A DNA stretch of 64,000 nucleotides from Variovorax sp. J22G73 (GTDB lineage Bacteria > Pseudomonadota > Gammaproteobacteria > Burkholderiales > Burkholderiaceae_C), in NCBI RefSeq assembly GCF_030317035.1, contig NZ_JASZYK010000008.1:186001-250000 (forward strand), given 5' to 3'. Every line of letters starts with the position of its first letter. The stretch's first letter is position 1. The position numbers and the translations under genes were made by a program. A model generated the notes under the pieces. The model saw only the letters and a list, made by a program, of their open reading frames with translations, did not search any database and was not told where the DNA came from. Shown here piece by piece: positions 44,810 through 53,086 of the stretch.

Positions 44810-46828
44810 TCACTCCCCTGCCAGCGCCACGACCGGCGCCAGCCGCGCGGCGGTCGTCGCGGGCATGTAGCCGAAGATCAATCCGGTCGCGACGGCGCAG
44901 CCGAAGGCTCCCGCCATCGCCGTCACTGAAAACACCATGGGCACGCCGCTGAAGATCAGCACGGCACCCACGGCCAGCCCCGCGAGCACGCCCACCACGC
45001 CGCCGGTGAGCGTGAGCAGCGTGGCCTCGGTCAGAAACTGCCGCAAGATGTCGCGCTGCCGCGCCCCCGTGGCCATGCGAATGCCGATTTCGCGCGTGCG
45101 CTCGCGCACGGTCATCAGCATCACGTTCATCACGCCGATGCCGCCGACCACCAGGGACACGGCGGCGATCAGGCCCAGCATCAGCGTCATGCTGCGCCGC
45201 GTCTGCGCCTCGGCCTGCAGCTTGGCGGCGGCGTTGCCGATGGCGAAGTCTTCCCTGCCATGACGCGCCAGCAGCAGCTTGCGAATGCCCGCCTCCGCCG
45301 CCAGCACCTGGGCCGACGAGGCGGCGGAAACGACGGTGTAGTCAGGCTGGGTCTGCACCTGGTACACGCGCGCCCTGCCCGCCTGGTAGGGGATGAACAC
45401 CATGTCGTCGTAGCTCTGCGCGCCCGATTCGGCGCCACGCTCGGCCATGACGCCGATGACCTCGAAGGGCGAATTGCCGATGAGCAACTGCCGCCCGCGC
45501 GGGTCTTCGATGTCGGGAAAGAAGTGCGCGCGCGCCTTGTGGCCCAGCACCACCAGCGGCGCCAGGCCACGGTCTTCCTCGTCGCTGAAGTAGCGGCCCA
45601 GCGCCACGGGCCACTGGTGCACCACGGGCATGGCGTTGCTGCTGGCGAACACGTACACCTCGCGGTCGGCATTGCCGTGGCGCACGGTGATCGGGTCGCC
45701 GATGACGGGCATCACATGGCCCACCTCGGGCAGCGCGGCCACGGCGTCCAGGTCGTCCTGCGTGAGCGGGCGGGCCGGGCCGCCGCTGGTGGGGGCGCGG
45801 CTGCCCAGGTACATGATGGTGGTGCCCAGCGTGCCCATCTGCTGCACCACGCGCTGGCGTGCGCCTTCACCCACCGCGAGCATCACGATGACCGAGGCTA
45901 CGCCGATGACGATGCCCAGCAGCGTGAGGCCGGTGCGCGAGCGGTTCAGCCGCATGCCGCGCCAGGCGGTGCGCGCGGCCTCGCGCAGGTCGGCGGCAAA
46001 AGAGGCGCCGCTGTCGCCGGCGGCGCGCGACATGTCGAAGGCGGGCAGCACGGCGACAGCGTGTTGCTTTTCGTGTTCCTTTTCGTTTTCGTTTTTCTTT
46101 TTTTCGTGCCCCGGCTCGCTGCCGCTGTCGGCCACGATGGCGCCGTCGCGAATCTCGATGACGCGCCGCGCCTGCGCGGCCACGCCGCGGTCGTGCGTGA
46201 TCAGCACGATGGTGTGGCCCGCGTCGGCCAGCTCGTTCAGCAGCGCCATCACCTCGGCGCCGCTCTTGCTGTCGAGCGCGCCGGTGGGCTCGTCGGCCAG
46301 GATGATGCGGCCGCCGTTCATCAGCGCGCGCGCGATCGACACGCGCTGCTGCTGCCCGCCGGAGAGCTGTGCAGGCCGGTTGTCGAGCTTGTCGGCCATG
46401 CCCAGGCGCGCCAGCAGCGCGGTGGCGCGCGCGGCCCGCTCGCTTTCGGAGGCACCGGCGTAGATGGCCGGCACCTCGACGTTCTCGCGCGCCGATTCGG
46501 TGGCGATCAGGTGGTAGCCCTGGAACACGAAGCCGAAGGCCTCGCGGCGCAGCCAGGCCAGCTCGTCGGCGCCCAGCGCCGACACGTCCTTGCCGGCGAA
46601 GCGGTAGCTGCCCTCGCTGGGCCGGTCGAGGCAGCCGAGCAGGTTCATGAGCGTGGACTTGCCCGAGCCCGAGGCACCGACGATGGCGACGAACTCTCCC
46701 GCGCGAATGTCCAGGTCGATGCCGCGCAGCACCTCGACCGCGGGCTGCGCACCGCCGCCGTAGCGCTTGCGGATGCCGCGTAACTCGATGAGCGCGGGAA
46801 CGGTCGCGGTGCTCACCATTGCAGCCAT
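44810..46828 (-). CDS. macB: MacB-type ABC exporter, permease and ATPase
   Basis: The protein has 672 residues. Residues 1-235 are the ATPase: Walker A GASGSGKSTLMNLLG, LSGGQQQRVSIARALMNGG, Walker B IILADEPTGALDS. A very charged linker, KKKNENEKEHEKQ, joins it to the MacB permease: first helix GLTLLGIVIGVASVIVMLAV, a large periplasmic domain, then three helices (LMLGLIAAVSLVVGGIGVMN, GVVGVLAGLAVGAVLIF, and the last near SVTAMAGAFGCAVA). Such exporters push lipoproteins, peptides, siderophores or macrolides out through a TolC partner. The start overlaps the end of macA. An ATG three codons later is possible. Confidence 0.9.
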   Translation of the reverse strand: MAAMVSTATVPALIELRGIRKRYGGGAQPAVEVLRGIDLDIRAGEFVAIVGASGSGKSTLMNLLGCLDRPSEGSYRFAGKDVSALGADELAWLRREAFGFVFQGYHLIATESARENVEVPAIYAGASESERAARATALLARLGMADKLDNRPAQLSGGQQQRVSIARALMNGGRIILADEPTGALDSKSGAEVMALLNELADAGHTIVLITHDRGVAAQARRVIEIRDGAIVADSGSEPGHEKKKNENEKEHEKQHAVAVLPAFDMSRAAGDSGASFAADLREAARTAWRGMRLNRSRTGLTLLGIVIGVASVIVMLAVGEGARQRVVQQMGTLGTTIMYLGSRAPTSGGPARPLTQDDLDAVAALPEVGHVMPVIGDPITVRHGNADREVYVFASSNAMPVVHQWPVALGRYFSDEEDRGLAPLVVLGHKARAHFFPDIEDPRGRQLLIGNSPFEVIGVMAERGAESGAQSYDDMVFIPYQAGRARVYQVQTQPDYTVVSAASSAQVLAAEAGIRKLLLARHGREDFAIGNAAAKLQAEAQTRRSMTLMLGLIAAVSLVVGGIGVMNVMLMTVRERTREIGIRMATGARQRDILRQFLTEATLLTLTGGVVGVLAGLAVGAVLIFSGVPMVFSVTAMAGAFGCAVATGLIFGYMPATTAARLAPVVALAGE

Positions 46829-48024
46829 CCGAGGCCGGTGGCCGGCTTCGCCTCGCCGAGCACCAGGCGCTCGCCCTCTTTCAGGCCCTCCAGCACTTCG
46901 GCGTGGTGGCGGCTGCGCGCGCCCACGCGCAGCGTGCGCAGTTCGGGGCGGCCGTTGCTGGCGAGCACGCGCGCGGTGTGGGAGCCGCGTGCGCCGGTGG
47001 CACCGCCCGCGGCGGTGACGCTCGTGATGGCCGCCAGCGGCACCGCGATCGCGTTGCTGGCGCTCGCGGTCACGAAGGCGACCTGCGCCGTCATCTGCGG
47101 CATGAGCTCGCCGTCGGCGTTGTCCACGTCGAACAGCACGGTGTACGCCACGGCCTTGGTGGCGGCGGCCGGCGTGGCGGTGGTGGCGCCCTTGTTCTCG
47201 GCGACGGGCGGCGCGGGCAGCACCTGGCGCACGGCGCCCTGCCAGCGCCGCGGCACCTCATCGCCACGGCCGTCGCCGTGCCCGCCCAACGTGGTGAAGT
47301 ACACGGGCATGGCCGGCTTCACGCGGCGCACGTCGGCCTCGCTCACCTCGGTCCACACCGTCATGGCGCCCAGGTCGGCAATGCGCAGGATGTTGGGCGT
47401 CTGGTAGGTGGCGTTCAGCGTCTGGCCCTCGCGCGCCTCCACCGACACTACGGTGCCCGCCATCGAGGCGTAGATGCGGGTGTAGCCCAGCCGGGCCTCG
47501 TCGGCCTTGAGGGTGGCCTGGGTCTGGTCGATCTGGGCGCGGAGGTTGTCGCTCTTCGCGCCGGCCGAGGCGAAGGCGGCTTCGGCGGCCTGCAGGTCTT
47601 CGAGCCGCGTGGCCTCGTCTTGCGCCATTTGCCTTTGCCGCGCCAGCTGCTGGCCCGCGAGGCGGTGCTGGGCCTGCTGGTCGGCCAGCTGCGCGCGCAG
47701 GCCGGCGAGCGATGCGCGTCCCGCGTCGACCGTGGCCTGCTGCACGCTGGGGTCGATCTCGACCAGCAGCTGCCCCTTCTTCACCGTGTCGCCGGCCTGC
47801 ACGTGCAGCCGGTTGACCTGGCCCGACACCTGCGCGCCCACGTCCACGTACTTGCGCGGCTGCAGCGTGCCGATGGCGGTGACGGTGGCTTCGATGTCGG
47901 CGCGGGCCACGGGCACGGTGTCGTACGCGGGCGCGCCGCGGCCCGGCCACCAGAAGGCGATGCCCGCGACCACCACCACGGCAACGAGCAGCACGGCGGT
48001 GCCCGCGCGCACAGGCGCATTCAT
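46813..48024 (-). CDS. macA: MacA-type periplasmic adaptor protein
   Basis: The protein has 403 residues. One N-terminal membrane anchor (AGTAVLLVAVVVVAGIAFWW) is followed by the biotinyl-lipoyl-like half motif VTAIGTLQPRKYVDVGAQVS, coiled-coil hairpin helices rich in glutamine and alanine (around ARQRQMAQDEATRLEDLQAA), and beta-barrel segments. It links MacB to the outer-membrane channel. The start overlaps the stop of the DUF4198 gene upstream by TGATG. Confidence 0.88.
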   Translation of the reverse strand: MNAPVRAGTAVLLVAVVVVAGIAFWWPGRGAPAYDTVPVARADIEATVTAIGTLQPRKYVDVGAQVSGQVNRLHVQAGDTVKKGQLLVEIDPSVQQATVDAGRASLAGLRAQLADQQAQHRLAGQQLARQRQMAQDEATRLEDLQAAEAAFASAGAKSDNLRAQIDQTQATLKADEARLGYTRIYASMAGTVVSVEAREGQTLNATYQTPNILRIADLGAMTVWTEVSEADVRRVKPAMPVYFTTLGGHGDGRGDEVPRRWQGAVRQVLPAPPVAENKGATTATPAAATKAVAYTVLFDVDNADGELMPQMTAQVAFVTASASNAIAVPLAAITSVTAAGGATGARGSHTARVLASNGRPELRTLRVGARSRHHAEVLEGLKEGERLVLGEAKPATGLGWLQW

Positions 48025-48680
48025 CAGGGCTTGACCTCGAAGCTCAGCGTGGCGGTGTGGCGCACGTCGTCGTACTTCTTGCCGTCGAGCGTGACGGCGC
48101 CGTTGTCTACCCGCGCGGTCACCTCCAGCACATACAGGCCCGGGAACGGCGTGCCCAGCGTGACGCTGCCGTCGGCCGCCGGCGCGAGCTGGCGGCGCCA
48201 GCCTTCGGCGGTGTCGACGTTGACCTGGCTGGCCGACACCACGCGGCCCTTGAACATGAGCTTGAAGGTGTTGCCGCCAGGCTCGGTCGGCACCAGCTCC
48301 AGGTCGTTCACGGCCTGCGTGCCGGCGCGGCCGAAGCGTGACTGGTAGTAGGTGAGCACGCCCTTGTCGCCGGTGCGGGTGGCGGTGAAGCGAAGGTCGC
48401 CATTCGCCGCCTCCGCGGGCAGCGCCACATCGAAACAGTCGGCGCGGGACTCGACGGGCAGGGGCTTGCCGTCGGGCAGCACGGCCTTGGGTTGCTGCAG
48501 CGCGGGCAGCGCGGCGAGAGGCTTGCGCAGCTCGCCGGCGCGGATGCTGAAGTACGCGATGGTGTTTGTGGTGTCACCGCCGGTGGCGGGCTCTTTTTGC
48601 AGCCACAGGTAGTCGGCATGGGCGGTGCCTGCCAGCAGCAAGGCGGCGGCTGCGAGCGCGGCGTGGAATCGGGTGTTCAT
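48024..48680 (-). CDS. Periplasmic DUF4198 family protein
   Basis: The protein has 218 residues. It starts MNTRFHAALAAAALLLAGTA, a signal peptide ending in AHA. The mature chain has DYLWLQKEPATGGDTTNTIA, ARRVS-type beta-rich segments and ends VRHTATLSFEVKP, a close echo of the second DUF4198 protein. DUF4198 proteins are related to periplasmic nickel/cobalt-uptake components and to carbohydrate-binding folds, and often lie in iron- or metal-linked operons. The role with an exporter is unclear. Confidence 0.78.
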   Translation of the reverse strand: MNTRFHAALAAAALLLAGTAHADYLWLQKEPATGGDTTNTIAYFSIRAGELRKPLAALPALQQPKAVLPDGKPLPVESRADCFDVALPAEAANGDLRFTATRTGDKGVLTYYQSRFGRAGTQAVNDLELVPTEPGGNTFKLMFKGRVVSASQVNVDTAEGWRRQLAPAADGSVTLGTPFPGLYVLEVTARVDNGAVTLDGKKYDDVRHTATLSFEVKP

Positions 48681-48797
48681 GAAAATTTCTGGCTCTCTCT
48701 TCTTGTCTCTGTTCACGCTGCGGGGCACGACGCGCGTGCCCCTCAGCGCCCTCCCCTCGGCACTCTGGCCATGGGGCGAATGGCGTGCTTGCGGCGC

Positions 48798-49466
48798 TTA
48801 CCTGGCCACGAAGCTCAGCGTGGCCGTGTAGCCCAGCTTCTGCACCTTCTGGCCCGCGATTTCGAGCTCGCCCACCGGGTCGGCGTCGTGCGCGCTCACG
48901 AGGATGTAGCGGCCCTTTTCCTTCACCGGCACGTCGATGCGACCGGCCTTGTCGGTCTTGAAGTGCTTGCTCCACTTCTCGGGGTTGATGACGGTCACGG
49001 CCTTGTCCGCCACGGGCTGGCCGCGGAAGAACAGCATGAAGGTGTCGCCACCGGCCTTCACGGGCACCAGCTCGTAGTCGAGCACGACGTGGGTGTCGGT
49101 GCGGCCCGCACGTGCGTTGAACACGGCGGCCTTGGTGTGGCCTTCCTTGGTCTTCCAGGGCTTCCACACCTGGTCGTTGACCAAGCGCACATCGCCAGTT
49201 CCGCCCGTTGCACCCGTTTCGGCCACGGCCGCTTCGAGGTGGTCCGGCTTCACCACGAGCTTCGCGGGCTGCGCGCGGTCGGTGGTGAACACCTGCGTGG
49301 TGGCGGCGAGCCTGGCGACTTCTTCGCCGCTGTCGTGCGCGCTGTCGGCATCGCCGACGTACACGCGCACGGGGCCGCTGGCGTCGCGCTCCAGCCAGAG
49401 CTGGTGCGCCTGGGCGCCGATGGCGGCCGCCGACAAGGCGAGCGCGAGCAGGGATTGCTTGAACAT
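48798..49466 (-). CDS. Periplasmic DUF4198 family protein, first gene of the efflux operon
   Basis: The protein has 222 residues. MFKQSLLALALSAAAIGAQA is a signal peptide, and the mature part starts HQLWLERDASGPVRVYVGDA with a histidine at the N-terminus as in periplasmic metal-binding members. A central EKWSKHFKTDKAGRIDVPVK and the end KLGYTATLSFVAR mark the DUF4198 pattern. AAGGAG lies before the ATG. It is the first gene of a leftward run (this, DUF4198, macA, macB, OM lipoprotein, Fur-like). Confidence 0.8.
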   Translation of the reverse strand: MFKQSLLALALSAAAIGAQAHQLWLERDASGPVRVYVGDADSAHDSGEEVARLAATTQVFTTDRAQPAKLVVKPDHLEAAVAETGATGGTGDVRLVNDQVWKPWKTKEGHTKAAVFNARAGRTDTHVVLDYELVPVKAGGDTFMLFFRGQPVADKAVTVINPEKWSKHFKTDKAGRIDVPVKEKGRYILVSAHDADPVGELEIAGQKVQKLGYTATLSFVAR

Positions 49467-49806
49467 GAGAGTGCTCCTTGGATACACGGTTGAAAAAACG
49501 AAGGTCTGTGGCGGCGCAGCCCGGCGAAGCTGGCGAATAACAAAGACTCTCATTCATATAGACGCACGAGGCCGCCCGGCCCTGACGTGCCGTCACCACT
49601 TTTTTTCAACTTTTTTTTCGGCGGCAAGAACCCCGAGCAACGAGGGCGTGCAATGCGTCCGCGCAATGGGGCCGCAGGCCGAGGGGCCAACAGGCCCGAT
49701 GCCATAATCCGCGCCCTACGCCCTCGGCCCGTTTCGCCTGTACAGATCAGCCGCCGCCACATCTGCCGCATGCCCGAGGGAGGCTTCCCCTGCTGGACGT
49801 CTTGCC
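49467..49806. other. Divergent promoter region between efflux operon and FecI-like sigma
   Basis: The 340-base gap holds no gene. On its left edge the stretch AACAAAGACTCTCATTCATA is AT-rich and vaguely like a betaproteobacterial iron box, but not close enough to call. A 5-bp hairpin TGACG-TGC-CGTCA (49583-49595) is followed by two T-tracts (49600-49606 and 49611-49618). No clear -35/-10 pair could be chosen. Confidence 0.4.
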
Positions 49807-50331
49807 TTGTCTTCCGTGGTCGCGCGCTATTACCGGGAACTGCATTCCCTCCTCACCCGCACGTTGAAGGACCGCCATGCGGCCGACGACGTCGTGCAGG
49901 AGGCGTTCACGCGCGTGCTGGCCTTGCGCCATGCCGGGCGCCCCGTGGAAAAGCTGCGCTCGGTGCTGCACCGCACCGCCTACAACCTGGTGATCGACGC
50001 GAGCCGGCGCAACAAGCTGCGCGACCACGACGACCTGGACGCGCTGCCCGAACACACGCTGCCCGCCGCCGCGCGCTCCTCGCAGCCCGAGGAGCAGCTG
50101 TGCGCGGCGCAGCGCGCGCAGGCCATGCTGGCCACCATCGAGGCGCTGCCACCGCGCTGCCGCGAAGCCTTCGTGCTCTACAAGATCGACGGCGTCGACC
50201 AGGCCGAGATCGCACGGCGCATGGGCATTTCCGTGAACATGGTGGAGCGCCACGTGATGCGCGGCATGGACGCCTGCCGCGCCTGCCGCGACCGGCTGGA
50301 CGGTGAAGGCAGCGAAGGCCGCGCGCCATGA
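49807..50331 (+). CDS. ECF sigma factor, FecI type, TTG start
   Basis: The protein has 174 residues. Region 2 is YRELHSLLTRTLKDRHAADD, VVQEAFTRVLALRHAG, and region 4 is LPPRCREAFVLYKIDGVDQA, EIARRMGISVNMVERHVMRG. This is the FecI group used for iron or heme uptake control. The start is TTG, since there is no in-frame ATG upstream and the family normally begins at this point (MSSVVARYYREL). It is followed by an anti-sigma FecR gene. Usually a TonB receptor follows; here none does. Confidence 0.85.
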   Translation: MSSVVARYYRELHSLLTRTLKDRHAADDVVQEAFTRVLALRHAGRPVEKLRSVLHRTAYNLVIDASRRNKLRDHDDLDALPEHTLPAAARSSQPEEQLCAAQRAQAMLATIEALPPRCREAFVLYKIDGVDQAEIARRMGISVNMVERHVMRGMDACRACRDRLDGEGSEGRAP

Positions 50332-50404
50332 CACGGCTTTTTTACGCAGCGGCATCAGGATGGCGGCGCCTCGTGCGTCCATACATGCAGACAGCCTTCA
50401 TTCC

Positions 50405-51610
50405 ATGAACCGCCTTCTGCCACCTTCCCCGGACCGCCCCGACCTCGCGCCTGCGCGCGGGGACGAGCTGCGCGACGAACGCGAGCTAGCGGAGTACGAG
50501 CCCACCGGCGATGCGGTCGATCAACAGGCCGCCGCGTGGTTGCTGCGCCGCCAGCGCGGGCTGGGCGCGCAGGCGGAGGCCCAGTTCCAGGCGTGGCTGT
50601 CCGAAAGCCCGGCGCACCATGCCGCGTTCATGCGGCACCAGGCGACATGGGCCGAGCTCGACACGCTGCCGGCGCACGCAGTCGAGCGGCTGCGCGACGG
50701 CTTGCCGCGCGCGCTGCCGCCGAACCCTGCGCCAACACTGACAACACCGACAACAACCAAAAGGCCGACGCAACCACAACGCTCCCGCGCCACCGCATGG
50801 CTTTCCCCGCACGCCCTGCGCGGCCTGGTGCCCCAGGCCGCGGGCGCCGCGTTCGCCGTGGTGGTGGCCGCCGGCACGTGGCTGGGCTACGACCAGTGGC
50901 AGAACCGCGCGCTGTTCAGCCAGACCTTCGTGACCGCGCGCGGCCAGCTGCTCGACGTGACGCTGCCCGACGGCAGCAACCTGCAGCTGGACACGGCCAC
51001 GCGCGCCGAGGTCAGCCTCTACCGCCAGCGCCGCGAGGTGCGCCTGCCGCAAGGCCAGAGCGCCTTCCAGGTGCAGGCCGACCCGGGCAGGCCGTTCGAC
51101 GTGCTGGCCGGGCCGCTGCGCATCACGGTGCTGGGCACGCGCTTCTCGGTGCGCTATACGGCTGATGCCGACGTGCCCGGGGGTGTAAGGGTGGCGGTGG
51201 AAGAAGGCCGCGTGAAGGTGGCGCCGGCCAGCGCGCCGGTCGATGCCGACGACCCGCTGGCGGGCGGCGCCGGCGTGCTGCTCACGGCCGGCCAGGCCGT
51301 GAATGCCGACAGCAGCGGCCACATCGATGCGGTCTCGCAGGTGAGCACGGCGGCCTTCGCGCCGTGGCGCGACGGCCGCATCGCGTTCGACAACACGCCG
51401 TTGTCAGACGTGCTCGCCGAGTTCGAGCGCTATGGCGACACGCACCTGCGCATCGCCGACCCGGCCATCGCTCGCATGCGCATCAGCGGCAGCGTCGATG
51501 CGCGCAAGGTCGAGAACTTTGCGCTGGCCCTGCCGCGCGCGCTGCCGGTGGTGCTGCGCGACGCGGGCAACGGCGAGCGCGAGATCGTGCCCGTGCCCGT
51601 GCTGCCTTGA
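50405..51610 (+). CDS. FecR family anti-sigma / signal transducer
   Basis: The product has 401 residues. The N-terminal cytoplasmic DUF4880 type domain (AVDQQAAAWLLRRQRGLGAQ, AEAQFQAWLSESPAHHAAFM) is followed by a TM helix (GLVPQAAGAAFAVVVAAGTW) at about 145-165 and the FecR beta-rich periplasmic domain: GQLLDVTLPDGSNLQLDTAT, RREVRLPQGQSAFQVQADPG, and secretin/TonB-short-N-like FDNTPLSDVLAEFERYGDTH at the end, which is the part that would receive a TonB-receptor signal. The gene is 73 bases after the FecI gene. No fecA-like receptor is in the window. Confidence 0.85.
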   Translation: MNRLLPPSPDRPDLAPARGDELRDERELAEYEPTGDAVDQQAAAWLLRRQRGLGAQAEAQFQAWLSESPAHHAAFMRHQATWAELDTLPAHAVERLRDGLPRALPPNPAPTLTTPTTTKRPTQPQRSRATAWLSPHALRGLVPQAAGAAFAVVVAAGTWLGYDQWQNRALFSQTFVTARGQLLDVTLPDGSNLQLDTATRAEVSLYRQRREVRLPQGQSAFQVQADPGRPFDVLAGPLRITVLGTRFSVRYTADADVPGGVRVAVEEGRVKVAPASAPVDADDPLAGGAGVLLTAGQAVNADSSGHIDAVSQVSTAAFAPWRDGRIAFDNTPLSDVLAEFERYGDTHLRIADPAIARMRISGSVDARKVENFALALPRALPVVLRDAGNGEREIVPVPVLP

Positions 51611-51643
51611 TCTGCAAGCGGCCGCGGGCTGCCCGAGAACGCG

Positions 51644-53086
51644 CTACGGGTTCTTCGCCACCGGCTTGAGCGTGTCGCGCACCTTGGCCACCTGCGCGGG
51701 CGTGACCGCGTCGCCCTGGTTGCCCCAGCTGCTGCGCGCAAAGCTCAGCACGCTCGCCACGTCGGCGTCGGTCAGGCGCCAGCCGAAGTCGGGCATGGCG
51801 ATGGGCGACGGCGCCTTGGCGGTGCTGGGCATGGCGGAGCCCGCGAGCACCAGGCGAATCAGCGAGGTCGGGTCTTTCGCGTTCACCACGCTGTTGCCGG
51901 CCAGCGCGGGAAAGGTCTTGTCCGCGCCCGTGCCGTCGGAGCGGTGGCAGGCGTTGCAGTTGTTCAGGTACACCATGGCGCCGCTGTTGCCTTCGACAGT
52001 GCCATTGCGCAGTGCCAGCGCGCTCGGGTGCTGAGGGGCCGCCGCAAGCAACGACGCTTGGGTGGCTTGAGGCGTTGACGTTGACGACGCCTGTGCCCCG
52101 TCTTTCGCGCCCAGCGACTGCAGGTACACCGCCACCGCCTGCAGGTCTTGCGTGGACAGGTGCTGAGTGCTGTTCTGCACCACGTCGACCATGGCGCCGA
52201 AGGCGGCCGTGTGGCTGGTGCGGCCGCTCTGCAGGTACTGCACGATGTCTTCGGACGACCACTGCGCCATCGTCGGGCGGTCGGTGTGGCGCAGCGGCTG
52301 GGCGTACCAGCCGTCGATCACCGCGCCCGACAAGTACACCTCGCCCTTGCGCTCGCTGGCGGCCTTCACGCCGCCGAGCATGCTGCGCGGGGTGTGGCAG
52401 TCGCCGCAATGGCCCAGGCCCTGCACCAGGTAGGCGCCGCGGTTCCATTCGGCGCTGCGCGCGGCGTCGCCCTGGTACACGCCCTTGTCGAGGTAGATCC
52501 AGTTCCAGCCGATCATCAGGCTGCGCATGCTGAAGGGCCATGGCAGGTCGGTGGCCGGCGGCTTCTGCGCCACGGGCTGCACGCCGTTGCGAAAGAAGGT
52601 GAACAGCGCATGCATGTCCTCGTCGTTCACGCGGGCGAACGAGGGGTACGGCATGGCGGGGTACAGGCGGTGGCCGTCGCGGGCGATGCCTTCGCGCAGC
52701 GCGCGGGCGAACTCGGCCTCGGTGTAGGCGCCGATGCCGGCCTGCGGGTCGGGCGAGATGTTGGTGGAGACGATGGTGCCGAACGGCGTCTTCATCGGCA
52801 GCCCGCCGCCGAAGGCCGGCTTGCCCGGCGCGGTGTGGCAGCTGACGCAGTCCCCCGCGCGGGCGAGGTAGCGGCCGTGCTCAAGCACGGGGTCCGCGGA
52901 GGCGGCGGGGGCCGGCGCAGCGGCTGCCATGGCAACGGGTGCAGATGCCGGTGCGGCCATCGATGCAGACGCGGCTGCCGCAGGCGCCTCGCTCTGCTCA
53001 CCACTCTTCTGCGCCACGGCCCATGCCCCCGCGCCCAGCAACACCACGGCCACGGCAACGCCGCCGTACACACGACGCGCGCTCAT
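51644..53086 (-). CDS. Triheme cytochrome c subunit of a membrane dehydrogenase
   Basis: The protein has 480 residues. A membrane anchor at the start is followed by an alanine-rich linker and three heme sites: CVSCH near residue 80, CGDCH near 225 and CNACH near 380. Distal ligands appear as methionines in the usual places. The gluconate/alcohol dehydrogenase cytochrome subunits have this exact layout. Its start overlaps the stop of the GMC subunit by ATGA, so they are coupled. It would pass electrons to ubiquinone or a terminal oxidase. Confidence 0.88.
   Translation of the reverse strand: MSARRVYGGVAVAVVLLGAGAWAVAQKSGEQSEAPAAAASASMAAPASAPVAMAAAAPAPAASADPVLEHGRYLARAGDCVSCHTAPGKPAFGGGLPMKTPFGTIVSTNISPDPQAGIGAYTEAEFARALREGIARDGHRLYPAMPYPSFARVNDEDMHALFTFFRNGVQPVAQKPPATDLPWPFSMRSLMIGWNWIYLDKGVYQGDAARSAEWNRGAYLVQGLGHCGDCHTPRSMLGGVKAASERKGEVYLSGAVIDGWYAQPLRHTDRPTMAQWSSEDIVQYLQSGRTSHTAAFGAMVDVVQNSTQHLSTQDLQAVAVYLQSLGAKDGAQASSTSTPQATQASLLAAAPQHPSALALRNGTVEGNSGAMVYLNNCNACHRSDGTGADKTFPALAGNSVVNAKDPTSLIRLVLAGSAMPSTAKAPSPIAMPDFGWRLTDADVASVLSFARSSWGNQGDAVTPAQVAKVRDTLKPVAKNP

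Noticed and set aside
49530..49560. A Fur box in front of the DUF4198 gene
   Set aside because: The AT-rich stretch has some resemblance, but matches to the consensus are too few to call without a matrix search.
49583..49618. Hairpin with T-tracts as an intrinsic terminator
   Set aside because: The stem is only 5 bp and no gene reads toward it from the left on the plus strand; the T-tracts more likely belong to a promoter region.
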